Shown: positions 26,696 to 36,452 of the stretch, piece after piece
How the letters are laid out: each line of letters begins with the position of its first letter
How positions within the stretch are numbered: position 1 is the stretch's first letter
Assembly (NCBI GenBank): GCA_963850765.1
Contig: CAWKMN010000002.1
Span: 124,001-188,000 of the forward strand
Origin: CAWKMN01 sp963850765
GTDB taxonomy: Bacteria; Chloroflexota; Anaerolineae; Aggregatilineales; Aggregatilineaceae
Reading direction: 5' to 3'
Length of the DNA stretch: 64,000 nt
Program-made: the position numbers and the translations under genes
Notes under the pieces: model-generated
The model's input: the letters and a program-made list of their open reading frames with translations, nothing else
Database searches by the model: none
What the model was told of the DNA's origin: nothing

Positions 26696-26977
26696 GATGG
26701 CACCTCCAGGACACAGCCAGCACCGAACGGATAGAGACGCGACTCAACGCGCCAACCTACCCCCTCTGGCATTTTGTGCCTCTCAGGTGCCTGCCGGGAT
26801 ACCGGCTTTCTGCTGCGCTCGGTCCAGCCCCGATCATTCGATCGGCGGAACCCTAGCAGCCCTTCAGTTGACGGACTATTTCATTGTACCACAAGCGGGA
26901 AAGGATACCACGGCGGGCGGAGGGTATGCCCAGGGCTAACGCATCAAAATCAATGCTTGGATTATAAGAGGTCACGA

Positions 26978-27016
26978 TGGTTTGTAGGGGCGCAACGCGC
27001 TGCGCCCCTACGCTTA
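26978..27016 (+). repeat. Palindromic repeat GTAGGGGCGCAACGCGCTGC
   Basis: A perfect short palindrome of the GTAGGGGCG family in the 26696-27073 gap. Otherwise I see nothing in that gap. Confidence 0.5.
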
Positions 27017-27073
27017 AAATTGTCCGTTATGATCTGTATTGAACCTATAATTCGATTTGATGCAATCGCCCTG

Positions 27074-27895
27074 CTACAGCATTTCCGGTGGCAGGAAATA
27101 AACCGGGTGATCCACCGGCTGCGTGAAGCCGAGTTTTTCCGCCAGTTTGAGCGATGGTGTGTTATCCGGCCAGCATTCCCAGGTCGGAGCCAGTCCGATA
27201 TTCAGGCAGTGAGCGATAAAGGCGGCACAGGTCGCCGCTGCCAGACCGCGCTGGCGATAGCCAGCATGGGTACTGACATCAATCTCTGCCTGTCCCGCGC
27301 CGATAAGCGCGGATAGACATGAGCTTACCACCTGATTCGAGTCCGTGATACAGAAACCGAATCCCCCAGAAGAAAGGAAAGCTTCCGGCGAGCGCCAGAA
27401 GAGCGTCACCATCTCGACTAGATCGGGGCTGAGCGCCAGGGTCTCGGAGTCGAGCGGGCGCACGGTAAATCCAGCGGGAATCCGCGCAGCCCAATTCCCC
27501 GCCTGGAATCGTGCTGCATCCAGGCTGAAGCGGCGGCGAACCAGCGGAATCACCGCTCTGCAACCGACGATCCGGCTGATTCGATCCTGCCAGGCGGGAG
27601 AATCGAAGAAAAGCACCAGGGTCGGGTCATGCGATTGACGGGCCTCGGGCAGCAGGCGCTGGTCAAGCAGTTCCGCCAGCGACTCGATAAATGTGTGGTC
27701 TTCCGCGTTACCCGCAAGGAACTTGTAACGGACGTCATTCCAGACAAACGCCGACGCTGGGTGGTCGGGGTGATCAACAAAAATCCGCGCCGGACAGCGA
27801 CCTTCGAGCATCGCCCACACGGGCGTGAGACCCTTCATCCGGCTGAACACATGGTAGACTTTCGGAAATGCAGCGGAATCCAGTTCGTAAATCAT
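27074..27895 (-). CDS. GNAT-family acetyltransferase (GNAT_acetyltran / PF12746 type)
   Basis: 273 residues. The N-terminal half (MIYELDSAAFPKVYHVFSRM..., AFVWNDVRYKFLAGNAED) is the helper domain of this subfamily. The C-terminal GNAT core contains QVVSSCLSALIGAGQAEIDV, the acetyl-CoA loop GYRQRGLAAATCAAFIAHCL, and ECWPDNTPSLKLAEKLGFTQ. Family length and layout are complete, and the substrate is unknown. It is convergent with nothing; der begins 178 bp upstream on the same strand in the opposite reading order. Confidence 0.83.
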   Translation of the reverse strand: MIYELDSAAFPKVYHVFSRMKGLTPVWAMLEGRCPARIFVDHPDHPASAFVWNDVRYKFLAGNAEDHTFIESLAELLDQRLLPEARQSHDPTLVLFFDSPAWQDRISRIVGCRAVIPLVRRRFSLDAARFQAGNWAARIPAGFTVRPLDSETLALSPDLVEMVTLFWRSPEAFLSSGGFGFCITDSNQVVSSCLSALIGAGQAEIDVSTHAGYRQRGLAAATCAAFIAHCLNIGLAPTWECWPDNTPSLKLAEKLGFTQPVDHPVYFLPPEML

Positions 27896-28073
27896 CGGAG
27901 CCCCCTCCCCTCATAGATTGGAACAACCATCCAACCCCATTTTGCCGCAACCACCGGGAATTTGCCGCAGATGATCCAAGCATTGATTTTGATGCGGGTA
28001 TGCCAGGGTCGCTCGCGGCCCTTCTGGCCAACAGCCGGGTCGTTGCCCGGCCCGGCGGGGCTAATTGCGCCCC

Positions 28074-29460
28074 TCACTCCTCTTTGTCCTTGCGCTTGCG
28101 CTCGCGGAAGCTGAACCGGATCGGCGTGCCGGTGAACGGGTAGATCCGGCGCAGCTGATTTTCCAGATAGCGCTCGTAGGTGAAGTGCAGCAGGCTTTTG
28201 TCGTTGATATGGAACAAAAACGTCGGCGGATCCACGCGCACCTGCTGCGCCAGATAAGATCTTGAGCGGGCGTGCCTGCCTGGTCTGCGGCGCGTGCCGC
28301 ATCATCGCCTCGCGCACGATCTGGTTAAGCTCGCTGGTGGGGATGCGAACCATCCGCTCTTCTTGCACCTGCACCGCCGCTTCCAGTACGGTATGGATTC
28401 GCTGCCCGGTCAGCGCGCTGATAAACAGCACCGGCACATAGGGCATAAAATCCAGCTTTTGGCGCATCTCGTCTATATACGTGTTCATCGTGTGGGTGTC
28501 TTTTTCGATGGCATCCCACTTGTTGACGATGATCACCGTGCTTTTGTACGAGTCGCGCACCATGCCGGCGATATGGGCATCCTGCTGCGTGACGCCGTCC
28601 ACCGCGTCGATCAGGAGCAGCATGACATCCGCCCGCTCGATCGTCTTGTGGGCGCGTAACACGCTGTATTTCTCGATGCCCGGTTCAATATGGCCGCGCC
28701 GCCGGATGCCTGCCGTGTCGATCAGCGTGATCGGGATGCCGTTCCAGGTGAGGAAGGTGTCGATCGCGTCGCGCGTCGTGCCGGCCACCGGGCTGACGAT
28801 GGCGCGCTCCTCGCCGAGCAGCTTGTTGAGCAGTGAGCTTTTGCCAACATTGGGCCGCCCGACGATCGCGATCTTGAGCGTCTCGTCGTCGTCATCGTCG
28901 TAATCTTCGGCGGGCGCATGGGGCAGCGCCGCGACCACCGCATCGAGCAGATCTCCCGTGCCCGTGCCATGCAGCGCGGAGATCGGGTACACCCCGCCTA
29001 ATCCCAGCGCGTAAAATTCGAAGGCGTCGTTGTGGCGTTTCACATGATCGGCTTTGTTGGCAGCGACCAGCACCGGCTTGCTCGACCGGCGCAGGATCTC
29101 CGCGATCTCCTCATCGGCCGCGGTGACGCCTTCCAGCACGTCCACCACCAGGATCATCACGTCGGCCTCTTCGATCGCCAGCATGGCCTGCGAGCGGATC
29201 TCCGCCACAAAATCGCGGCTGCCCTCTTCCAGCGGGCTGTTGGCAGGAACAGCGGCATCTTTCGGACGGTACAGCTCCAGCCCGCCCGTATCGACCACGT
29301 CAAACAGGACACCGTTCCAATCGGACTCTTCGATCAGGCGGTCGCGCGTCGTGCCGGGGATCTCCGACACCACCGCTTTGCGCTGCCCGACCAGCCGGTT
29401 AAACAGCGATGATTTGCCAACATTGGGCCGCCCCACCAGGGCGACAAGGGGTTTTCTCAT
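28074..29460 (-). CDS. der: Ribosome-associating GTPase Der (EngA), C-terminal domain frameshifted
   Basis: 461 residues if one extra base near 28245 is removed. Der uses two tandem GTPase domains and a KH-like domain in 50S ribosome assembly and is normally essential. Domain 1: GRPNVGKSSLF (10-20), DTGGLE, NKADH. Domain 2: GRPNVGKSSLLNKLLGE, DTAGIRRRG, NKWD. The KH-like end reads PLKILSGA in the main frame, then QVRVDPPTFLFHINDKSLLH, FTYERYLENQLRRIYPFTGT and PIRFSFRERKRKDKEE in the next frame, stop at 28074. The extra G lies in GGCGCAGCAGGTG. Without correction the main frame runs on to 27892 with a nonsense tail. Confidence 0.9.
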
Positions 29461-29571
29461 GATGTTCTTTCATTATCGAGCATTCTTATGGGTTGATTGT
29501 AACAAAAGCGCGGGGACGTGAGAAGGGTGGGCACAGGGTGGGCAGGGTAATCGCATCAAAACGGCCTCACC

Positions 29572-29920
29572 CCCCGACCCGCTCCTTTCAGGGGTAGGTT
29601 TTTAATAAATCAGCTTTGCGTGCTCGTTGACCCCTCCCTAAATCCCTCCCCGTAAACGGAGAGGGACTTCCGACGCGCCCCTTTCTCCGCGCGCGGGGAT
29701 AAGGGGTGCCGACCGAAGGTCGGACGGGGATAGGGGTAAACCATGCCCAGCACGCCGAGAAAATTGAATTTGATGAATTTCTTACAGAAGCGAAAACCGC
29801 AGGGGCGGGTTTGTGGACCCGCCCGAAGTTACGTGACTCACACGGTCCCCTACAACCGAGGATTCCCGACTAGACAGGCTCCCCCTCTCCACCCCGTGGA
29901 AAGGGGGCAGGGGGTGAGGC
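29572..29920. repeat. Intergenic repeat cluster
   Basis: Contains AGGGGTAGGTTTTTAATAAA, CCCTCCCCGTAAACGGAGAG, a GACCGAAGGTCGG palindrome and GCAGGGGCGGGTTTGTGG. It is closely related, inverted, to 49735-49940. No gene between 29461 and 29923. Confidence 0.65.
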
Positions 29921-29923
29921 TCG

Positions 29924-30682
29924 TTAGTTCGACGTCGTGCAGACCGGGCAGCCGAACTCGTTCAGATCGCATGAAGTTTGTGTGCAGGCACCGTCGGTGC
30001 ATGGGAACGCCGCAATACAGTCGTCGCAGGTGGCAAAAACGCAGCCCGTGCCGGTGGCGGCAGGCGAGGATGTCGTGGCGGTCGTGGTCGTCGTGCCGGT
30101 GCCCGTACTGGTCGCCGGTTCTTCACAGAAGCACGTCACGCAGCCAAAATCATTCAGCCAGGAGTCGCAGATGTTACAGTTCGGCCAGCAATCCACACTC
30201 TCGTAACACGCCTGTGAGTTCTCGACCAGACAGCCGGTGCCGGTTGAGATCAGGTTCTCGGTGTTGGTGGCCGTCGCGGTGCCCGTATTCGCGCCCGTCG
30301 AGGTACAGTCCTGAGCGCAGCTTGTAGCCGTCTCCCCATATTCACATATCGTATTGCCGCAGGTGGACGGACAGTCGGATGTGCCCATATCCGAGCGAAC
30401 CCAGCCATCGGCGGACTGCCACCATACAAAGCCATCGCTCCCGGCAGCCTGATTGATCACGGCCATGGTTTCGGCGTTCGCCAGTTGGCCGACGACGTCA
30501 AATTCGGTGCCCGCGCCGCTGCGCAGATTCACAACAGGTTTGCTTACCGTAAACGTGCAATTAAGCGCCGTTTGGATGACCGGCTGGGCTGCCGTCTGCT
30601 TGAGCATCGGTCCCGCGCTGAACAGACCCAGAACCAGGACAATCACTAAAAACCGGCTAATGAATCGCGTAAACATCATCAA
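29924..30682 (-). CDS. Secreted SH3b-domain, cysteine-rich protein
   Basis: 252 residues. A signal peptide (about 1-32, FLVIVLVLGLFSAGPMLKQT, cut near TAAQP) leads to a bacterial SH3 domain (about 45-97: VNLRSGAGTEFDVVGQLANA ... GWVRSD). The rest holds about 24 cysteines in three Cys-rich modules (CPSTCGNTICEYGETATSC, CWPNCNICDSWLNDFGCVTC, CDDCIAAFPCTDGACTQTSC) separated by Thr/Ser linkers such as TSTGTGTTTTTATTSS. The Cys modules resemble small disulfide-rich repeats of unknown role. It is probably an envelope-associated wall binder. It stands alone between repeat clusters. Confidence 0.72.
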   Translation of the reverse strand: MMMFTRFISRFLVIVLVLGLFSAGPMLKQTAAQPVIQTALNCTFTVSKPVVNLRSGAGTEFDVVGQLANAETMAVINQAAGSDGFVWWQSADGWVRSDMGTSDCPSTCGNTICEYGETATSCAQDCTSTGANTGTATATNTENLISTGTGCLVENSQACYESVDCWPNCNICDSWLNDFGCVTCFCEEPATSTGTGTTTTTATTSSPAATGTGCVFATCDDCIAAFPCTDGACTQTSCDLNEFGCPVCTTSN

Positions 30683-31043
30683 TCGCCTCCAAAATGGTGA
30701 TCACAGCGCACGAGCGATGGTGCAGCCCGCGCGTGCTTCCAGTATATCCTATTTTAGCCACTTTGGTGGAAAACTGTTTGCCCTTGCCAAAGAAAAAAAT
30801 TAGGGAAGGGGCGGGGACTCCTTCCCTGGTTGTATCATCAGCGCAGACCAAGAGGTGGGTCAGGTGGGGTTGGGGAGCATACGGGTGATATATGCTGCTG
30901 CCCTGATGATACTCAGGCTATCATGGCCTGTATTCTTAAGGATAGCGCAAAGAAATTAAGACATCATAAAAACCCGGTTCGATTCTTTAGATTGGGGGAT
31001 GACCTGAGTGAAGTTTTATGGATGACACAAACCGCACCCGGTC

Positions 31044-31556
31044 CTACGGCCGCCGCGGCGCGCGGGTAAACGAAATCCGCAGCATCAGGTGCCCCAGGCG
31101 CAGCTCGTCTTCGTTGCGCAGCACGCGCGGCTGGTAAGGCAGCAGTTTCTGACCGTTCAGAAAGGTGCCATTCACGCTGCCAAGATCCTGCACCATGACC
31201 GTTTCGCTCTGGCGGGACAGCTTGGCATGGAGGCGGGATACGCCCAGACCTGTTGCCTGGTAGGGGGTCAGGTCGATATTGGGCGCGGCGTCTTCGAACG
31301 CCCGGCCCAGCACGCATTCGTCATCAAACGAGGTTTCGATCAGCACATTGGCATCGCGCACATGAATCCGCAGCACCATGTGTTCGCCAAAGTAGGCGGT
31401 TCCCCACCGGATCTGCGGCTTGAGCGTCTCATTGGGCAGGGCGTGGGTCGAATGGACCTGCAAACCGATGGGTAGGATATGACCGCATGCGTAGCAGTAA
31501 AAATCGGTCGCGCTGTTGCTCTGCTGACAATTCTCACAGATCTGTTGGTCGACCAC
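31044..31556 (-). CDS. Zinc-ribbon plus FHA-domain protein
   Basis: 170 residues from GTG 31556, chosen because GGAGGGG lies 7 bp upstream; the frame is open to 31595. An N-terminal zinc ribbon has two CxxC pairs, ICENCQQ and CYACGHILP. The FHA domain (about 75-165) has CVLGRAF, GVSRLHAKLSRQ and DLGSVNGTFLNG, matching the phosphothreonine-binding residues. FHA proteins bind substrates of Ser/Thr kinases; the kinase at 17926 is one candidate partner. The promoter lies at 31607. It is divergent from the gene at 31798. Confidence 0.85.
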   Translation of the reverse strand: MVDQQICENCQQSNSATDFYCYACGHILPIGLQVHSTHALPNETLKPQIRWGTAYFGEHMVLRIHVRDANVLIETSFDDECVLGRAFEDAAPNIDLTPYQATGLGVSRLHAKLSRQSETVMVQDLGSVNGTFLNGQKLLPYQPRVLRNEDELRLGHLMLRISFTRAPRRP

Positions 31557-31606
31557 GTTGGCACCCCTCCTGCTGAGGTTTGCTCCGTCCCACAACCCTG
31601 TTGCAG

Positions 31607-31634
31607 ATTATAGTACGATTCTGTGGTGAGTAAA
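31607..31634 (-). promoter_or_regulatory. Promoter of the FHA gene
   Basis: Minus strand TTTACT (31634-31629), 16-bp spacer, perfect TATAAT (31612-31607). On the plus strand a second TATAAT at 31700-31705 may serve the divergent gene at 31798, with no good -35. Confidence 0.5.
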
Positions 31635-31797
31635 GCTTAAATTCAGACGTAAAATGAATTTTGCATGAATTTTGACCCGCTGCAACCGGATATGCGGGTT
31701 ATAATGCAAGTATTGTGTCGCAGGTTTGATCACGAAAGGGTTCCTGACGGGTGGAGTGGGAAACCCTGGCACAGACCAGATGTGGGAGAAGAACATC

Positions 31798-32217
31798 GTG
31801 GAGAGCAGAAAGTGGCGCGGTGCCGTCATTGTATCGGACCAGCGGCATTCGCACGGGCTGATCGAGCTGCTGGCTGCCCCGGTGCGGGAGCAGATGAACC
31901 TGAACTATTATGAACATCCCTACGGCATTGAGATCGAAGAGAATCACGATTTTGTCGTGGTCTTCTCGCTGGAACCATTGCGCGGTGTGATCCGGTTCTA
32001 CGATACCAGGCGCTGCCCGGTGCCCCTGCTGGTCCATGTGGACAGCCCGGATAACCTGCGCGGCCTGCAACACGACATCCTGTTCCCCGGCCTGCGCGTG
32101 CTGGCGATCCCCCAGGCGCTCTTTAACGACGAGCCGGGCGTTACCCTTGAGATTAACCTGTTCGCGCGGGTGATCGAGCTGCTGCGCGGCCCGCAGGACG
32201 AGCCGGCCGTCGAATGA
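31798..32217 (+). CDS. Conserved hypothetical protein, 139 residues
   Basis: Start GTG 31798, 6 bp after GGGAGAAG; ATG 31780 and TTG 31726 are in-frame alternatives. The protein reads VESRKWRGAVIVSDQRHSHG and continues with mixed alpha/beta character (FVVVFSLEPLRGVIRFYDTR, LQHDILFPGLRVLAIPQALF). There is no signal peptide, membrane helix or recognisable catalytic motif. I do not recognise the family. It is divergent from the FHA gene and convergent with an acetyltransferase, so no operon gives context. Confidence 0.6.
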   Translation: MESRKWRGAVIVSDQRHSHGLIELLAAPVREQMNLNYYEHPYGIEIEENHDFVVVFSLEPLRGVIRFYDTRRCPVPLLVHVDSPDNLRGLQHDILFPGLRVLAIPQALFNDEPGVTLEINLFARVIELLRGPQDEPAVE

Positions 32218-32230
32218 CCGTCGGACGAAT

Positions 32231-32713
32231 TTACTCCTGCGTTCTCAACAGCCCGCGATATACACCCGGCCACGACCCGTCGATCGGCGTGGCACCGCAC
32301 ACCTTGCTGTAAAAATCTACCGGCCCGGCTCCGCCGATAATGCCGTAGCCGTATCCCTGCGCGCGCATATCGTGCAGACACACCATCAACAGCGCCTTGC
32401 CCACCCCTTTGCCCCGCGTCTCTTCCGCGACGCCGGTCGGTCCAAAAAAGCCCCTGGCCGACGTGTCGTAACATGCAAAACCCAGCACCTTGCCGTTCTC
32501 CGTGGCGACAAAACAGGAAACAGGCTGCCGTCCGAAAGCGACATCACATTCGCTGGCCCAATGTTCGCTGAAGTGCGCGCGTACCCAGGCCACCACCACA
32601 TGTTTTTCGGGCGCGAGGCCCCGGCGGATGTCGATCCCGGCGGCGAGGGCCGGCTCCAGCGCGGGCGCAAGATCCGGCAGTTCGTAGAGTTTGACGAGCA
32701 TATCGGCGGGCAT
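32231..32713 (-). CDS. GNAT-family N-acetyltransferase
   Basis: 160 residues, single GNAT domain. It contains FVATENGKVLGFACYDTSAR, the acetyl-CoA loop VAEETRGKGVGKALLMVCLH and the GGAGPVDFYSKVCGATPI end, typical of acetyltransferases with a late aromatic beta strand. The substrate is not predictable. It is convergent with the gene at 31798 (13 bp between stops). Confidence 0.85.
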   Translation of the reverse strand: MPADMLVKLYELPDLAPALEPALAAGIDIRRGLAPEKHVVVAWVRAHFSEHWASECDVAFGRQPVSCFVATENGKVLGFACYDTSARGFFGPTGVAEETRGKGVGKALLMVCLHDMRAQGYGYGIIGGAGPVDFYSKVCGATPIDGSWPGVYRGLLRTQE

Positions 32714-32817
32714 GTCGTGCGCGATCTCCTTGAGAGTAAACAGTGGACAGTAATCCGTCTTCAGTTAAGGCGCGGCAGGGAGCCGCATCATGATGGACAT
32801 TGACGCGCCATGCGTTG

Positions 32818-32972
32818 GCCCCTCCCTAAATCCCTCCCCGCAAGCGGAGAGGGACTTGGCGGCGTGCGGTTCCCCCTCTCCACCCAGTGGGGAGGGGGCA
32901 GGGGGAGGGGCTGATGCCGGTGAAATCAGCCAAATTACCCTGGACTAAGGCGTAGGGGTTAACAAACCCGCC
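32818..32972. repeat. Intergenic palindromic repeats
   Basis: CCCTCCCCGCAAGCGGAGAG and inverted CACCCAGTGGGGAGGGGGCA, then GTAGGGGTTAACAAACCCGC. Confidence 0.6.
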
Positions 32973-33006
32973 CTGCCAGATTGCGATTACGATTGTCTTC
33001 AGGCGG

Positions 33007-33600
33007 CTATCCCGGCCTTGCCGGCAGCATGACACAGTTCCCCTGAAGCTGCCCGACCCGGCCCAGCACCCAGCCGCCCTGGTTGGTATCCAGGTAGATA
33101 TACACCCGGTCCTGGTTCAGACCGATGAGTGGATACGTGGCGGGTGGCAGCGTGCCGACCGGCACCGTCAGCGCAGCGTTCTGGTAGATGGGCATGGTGA
33201 TGGACGTGGTCAGGATGCACAGGGTCGGGAATCCACCGAGCGGCGTATTGTCGGTGGGCACCTCATCGCACTGGCCTTGCAGCGAACCATCGCGGCGGTC
33301 GGCCCACGCGGTACGCTGGTCGCGCAGTTCGATCAGCACATGTTGGCCCCGCTGAGCCGTCACCCGGTAGGTTTCGCTGCCCGACACGCGCGCCTTCTCT
33401 TGCGTCGCATCGCTGATCGGCGCCTGATAGACGGTGAGGATCGTGGCCTTCCCGGCAAACTGGCAGGGACGGTTAATCAGGCCCCCGTCCTCGCTGCCGA
33501 TCTCATTCACCACCAGGATCGCGGCGGCCAGCGCCAACCCCAGACAGAACGTCAGCGCGACGGCGATACCAATTGAGCGCACCATGAGACGAGTATTCAC
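33007..33600 (-). CDS. Membrane-anchored secreted protein of unknown family
   Basis: 197 residues from GTG 33600, 8 bp after GGAGGGG. One N-terminal transmembrane helix (about 8-32, SIGIAVALTFCLGLALAAAI) precedes an external part with four cysteines. A C-terminal SH3b-like region is present (YQNAALTVPVGTLPPATYPL, RVYIYLDTNQGGWVLGRVGQ). The central stretch (RVTAQRGQHVLIELRDQRTA) has beta-rich character. I do not recognise the family; the SH3b-like end suggests a wall-contact role like other secreted proteins in the window. Confidence 0.62.
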   Translation of the reverse strand: MNTRLMVRSIGIAVALTFCLGLALAAAILVVNEIGSEDGGLINRPCQFAGKATILTVYQAPISDATQEKARVSGSETYRVTAQRGQHVLIELRDQRTAWADRRDGSLQGQCDEVPTDNTPLGGFPTLCILTTSITMPIYQNAALTVPVGTLPPATYPLIGLNQDRVYIYLDTNQGGWVLGRVGQLQGNCVMLPARPG

Positions 33601-33873
33601 GCGGTTTCCCCTCCACGGCTCCATTATGCCGGATCTTGCGCCAGACGACCAAAATCAGATGGATAATATATCGCTGAAGTTGGGGCTTTGATCGCTCAGG
33701 AATCAATGACCGATGTTGAGCCTGCGGCCGCTTGGTTTGCCATATCCGCGAGCCGGGAGTGATGAAGACTGTGGCACTATCCATAGTCGCTCAGCCTTAC
33801 GGTTACGATTGTAAGTTCGCGTACCCAGGATGTGCAATCGGTGGGGGTTGAACGGGTTCGTTCGGCGGCAGCA

Positions 33874-34800
33874 TCAGCCGAGTCGGCTTGATATCCATGC
33901 CGCGATGTGATGCATGCCCCGGTTTGTGATTGTATAGGCGATCGAGGACGGCGCTTCGACCTGAAAGCCGAGCCGCTGCTTGAATTCATAGGCACCGCTG
34001 CCCCCGCGCAGTACGGAGCCGCCCAATTCGATCACGTGCCGGATCGCCGCGTACATCAGCTGAAAATAGGTGTACTGCACCTCGTAATCCAGCCCAAGCA
34101 GCGCCAGCGTCCACGCCCCGCGATCGGGCAGGAGCAGCCCGCTGCCCACCAGCCGCCCGTCGATCTCCGCGGCCAGCCACGTCCCCTCGATCATCTCAAT
34201 CTGTTCGAGCATGGCGCGGGCGCAGGGGTTGGGCGCGGTGTGATGGTGCGCCTCGACATGGCGGATCAGGCGCAGCGCGTCGTCTGCGGCGGTCACATGC
34301 GGCTCGACGCGCACCACGATTTCGAGATCGGCCGCGTGATTGGTGTGGCGGTGGTAGTCCTTGCGGGCGGATTTGCCCAGCGAGGCGAGATACGCATCGA
34401 AGTCCGGCCACGTCAGCGGCAGAAACGTTCCCGGCTCGGCCATCTCCATGGTCAGGTATCCGTCCGGCCACGCCAATCCGGCGGTTGTCTCCGCGTGGAG
34501 ATAATCGAACAGCGCCGCGAAGGCGTGGTGCTGGCGGGCCGCGTCGCGCGCCGCCTGGGCAAGCGCCCGCAGCGCCGGACCCCGTTGATCGGACGCCGGC
34601 AGCGTCAGACCGGGGCGGTTGGCAAACGGCGATCTGCAAATCAGAAGCGGCCAGCGGCGGAAGATCGCATCCAGCGCCCGCCGCCCCCACGGGTTCGCGA
34701 TCGGCAGCGGCTCCTGGCGGGTCAACCACAGCGTCGCCCGCGCGATCGGTTCTCCCTCATGGCGGGCGATCAAATAGGTAGGCGTATCGGCGGCGCACAC
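33874..34800 (-). CDS. GNAT-type peptidoglycan/BioF2-like acyltransferase, N-terminus uncertain
   Basis: 308 residues from GTG 34800, but the frame continues upstream with plausible protein (AEIGPDAWDALGPTTPYASY, RWYRFCESV) to about 34921. No ATG, GTG or TTG starts that extension, so the true start may be unusual or lost through an indel. The central part, RKDYHRHTNHAADLEIVVRV, and the C-terminal GNAT fold (WLAAEIDGRLVGSGLLLPDR, YEFKQRLGFQVE) match FemAB-like GNAT proteins (BioF2/PF13480 group). The substrate is unknown; a cell-envelope or aminoacyl-transfer role is an inference. Confidence 0.72.
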   Translation of the reverse strand: MCAADTPTYLIARHEGEPIARATLWLTRQEPLPIANPWGRRALDAIFRRWPLLICRSPFANRPGLTLPASDQRGPALRALAQAARDAARQHHAFAALFDYLHAETTAGLAWPDGYLTMEMAEPGTFLPLTWPDFDAYLASLGKSARKDYHRHTNHAADLEIVVRVEPHVTAADDALRLIRHVEAHHHTAPNPCARAMLEQIEMIEGTWLAAEIDGRLVGSGLLLPDRGAWTLALLGLDYEVQYTYFQLMYAAIRHVIELGGSVLRGGSGAYEFKQRLGFQVEAPSSIAYTITNRGMHHIAAWISSRLG

Positions 34801-35001
34801 CGATTCACAGAACCGATACCAGCGGTAGCTGGCATAGGGCGTCGTTGGGCCGAGGGCATCCCAGGCGTCCGGGCCGATCTCGGCGGCGCGGTGTGTCGCG
34901 ACAATGTCGATGGCTGAAAACTCGTTTCTCGATTAAAATGCTAGAGTCTCTTAACTATACGGCAAGCTTTTCCGTTTGTAAATTCAAGTCGCGGCGGCTG
35001 T

Positions 35002-36318
35002 ATGCGAAAATTCCTGATCCTCTGGCTGGCCGAGGTGGCTTCGACTGTCGGCTCGGCCCTGACCAGTTTTGCGCTCGGCATCTGGATCTACGAGCGAACC
35101 GGCTCGGTCAGCCTGTTCAGTCTGAACCTGCTGGCGTATGCCGTTGCGGGCCTAATCGTGATGCCATTCGCCGGGGTGATCGCGGATCGCTGGAATCGCA
35201 AATGGGTGATCGTGCTGAGCGATACCGGGGTGGGGTTCACGTCGCTGATCGTATTCGTCCTGGCGGCCAGTGACCGGCTGGCGATCGGGCATGTATACGT
35301 CCTGACGGCGGCGGGGGCGGCCCTTTCGACGCTGCAATGGCCGGCTTCCAAAGCGCTGATCCCGCAGTTAGTGCCGAAGCAGCACCTCGGCCGGGCGGCC
35401 GCGCTCACGCAGGCGGGCGACGGGCTGGCGGAACTCGTTGGTCCGCTGGCGGCGGGCAGTCTCTACGTGATGGACGGCGTCGGGCTGAAGGGTATCCTGT
35501 TCATCGACTTCGCCACCTATGTGATCGCCACGCTGATCCTGCTGCTGATGCCGATCCCCCGGCACGCGCGCACCCAGCCCGACGATCCTCAGCCGAACTC
35601 GCTGCTGCGCGATCTGCGTGATGGCTGGAAGTATATCACCCAGCGGCCCGGCTTGATTGGCCTGCTCGCCTATTTCGCGCTGTTCAACTTCTTCATGGAA
35701 CTGATCTATCCGCTGGCGCAGCCGCTCCTGTTCGAGACAGCTTCTCCCGACGCGGCCGGGGAAGCCATGTCCAAAATGGCGGTTGGCATGTTCGTCGGCA
35801 TCGCGGTGATGGGCGTGTGGGGTGGCCCCCGGCGGCGTATCTACGGTATCCTCGTGGCGGGGATGCTGTCTGGCCTGTCGATCGCACTGGCCGGGCTGCG
35901 GCCCTCGCTTACGCTGATCACGGTGGGCGGCTTCGGCTACTATGCCCTGCTGCCGATCGTCCAGGGGTCGGATCAGGCCCTCTGGCAGACCAAGGTTGCT
36001 CAGGACATGCAGGGGCGCGTCTTTTCGATCCAGAGCGCGATCACCTATTCGGTGCGGCCGGTGGCGCTGCTGCTGGCGGGTCCGCTGGCCGATCACATGT
36101 TCGAGCCGCTGATGCGCGCGGATGGCCTGCTGGCTGGGAGCCTGGGCGCGGTATTTGGCACGGGGCCGGGCCGCGGCATCGGCCTGCTGATCACGCTGTT
36201 GGGGCTGCTGTCGGCGGGGGCGGCGCTGGCGGCGCTGCTTTACCCGCGTATCCGCCGCCTTGAGGATGAGCTTCCCGACGCGGAGCGAGTTTTATCGAGT
36301 TCAAGTCTTGAGTTATGA
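35002..36318 (+). CDS. MFS transporter, macrolide-efflux (MefA-like) type
   Basis: 438 residues, about 12 helices. N-terminal FLILWLAEVASTVGSALTSF and the motif A loop PFAGVIADRWNRKWVIVLSD are typical of the MFS_3/MefA group. So is the helix 4-5 segment PASKALIPQLVPKQHLGRAA followed by ALTQAGDGLAELVGPLAAG. It has a helix-rich C-terminal half and a Ser-rich tail. It probably exports a lipophilic compound; the drug specificity cannot be assigned. It is divergent from the acyltransferase at 33874. Confidence 0.88.
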   Translation: MRKFLILWLAEVASTVGSALTSFALGIWIYERTGSVSLFSLNLLAYAVAGLIVMPFAGVIADRWNRKWVIVLSDTGVGFTSLIVFVLAASDRLAIGHVYVLTAAGAALSTLQWPASKALIPQLVPKQHLGRAAALTQAGDGLAELVGPLAAGSLYVMDGVGLKGILFIDFATYVIATLILLLMPIPRHARTQPDDPQPNSLLRDLRDGWKYITQRPGLIGLLAYFALFNFFMELIYPLAQPLLFETASPDAAGEAMSKMAVGMFVGIAVMGVWGGPRRRIYGILVAGMLSGLSIALAGLRPSLTLITVGGFGYYALLPIVQGSDQALWQTKVAQDMQGRVFSIQSAITYSVRPVALLLAGPLADHMFEPLMRADGLLAGSLGAVFGTGPGRGIGLLITLLGLLSAGAALAALLYPRIRRLEDELPDAERVLSSSSLEL

Positions 36319-36425
36319 GTTTTGAGTCAAGCAGTCTCCGACCGGCTCCCCCTCGCCGCGCGTGGAGAGGGGGCGGGGGGGTGAGGTAAAGCCTGACCCA
36401 CGACTCAAAACTCAAAACTCATAAC
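36305..36425. repeat. Hairpin repeat with TTATGAGTTTTGAGTC arms
   Basis: Inverted GAGTTATGAGTTTTGAGTC (about 36310-36332) and GACTCAAAACTCAAAACTCA (36402-36421) enclose a CCCCTCGCCGCGCGTGGAG module. The left arm overlaps the last codons of the MFS gene. Confidence 0.65.
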
Positions 36426-36452
36426 CTTATTCACCGAGGAGCGAACAACCCT

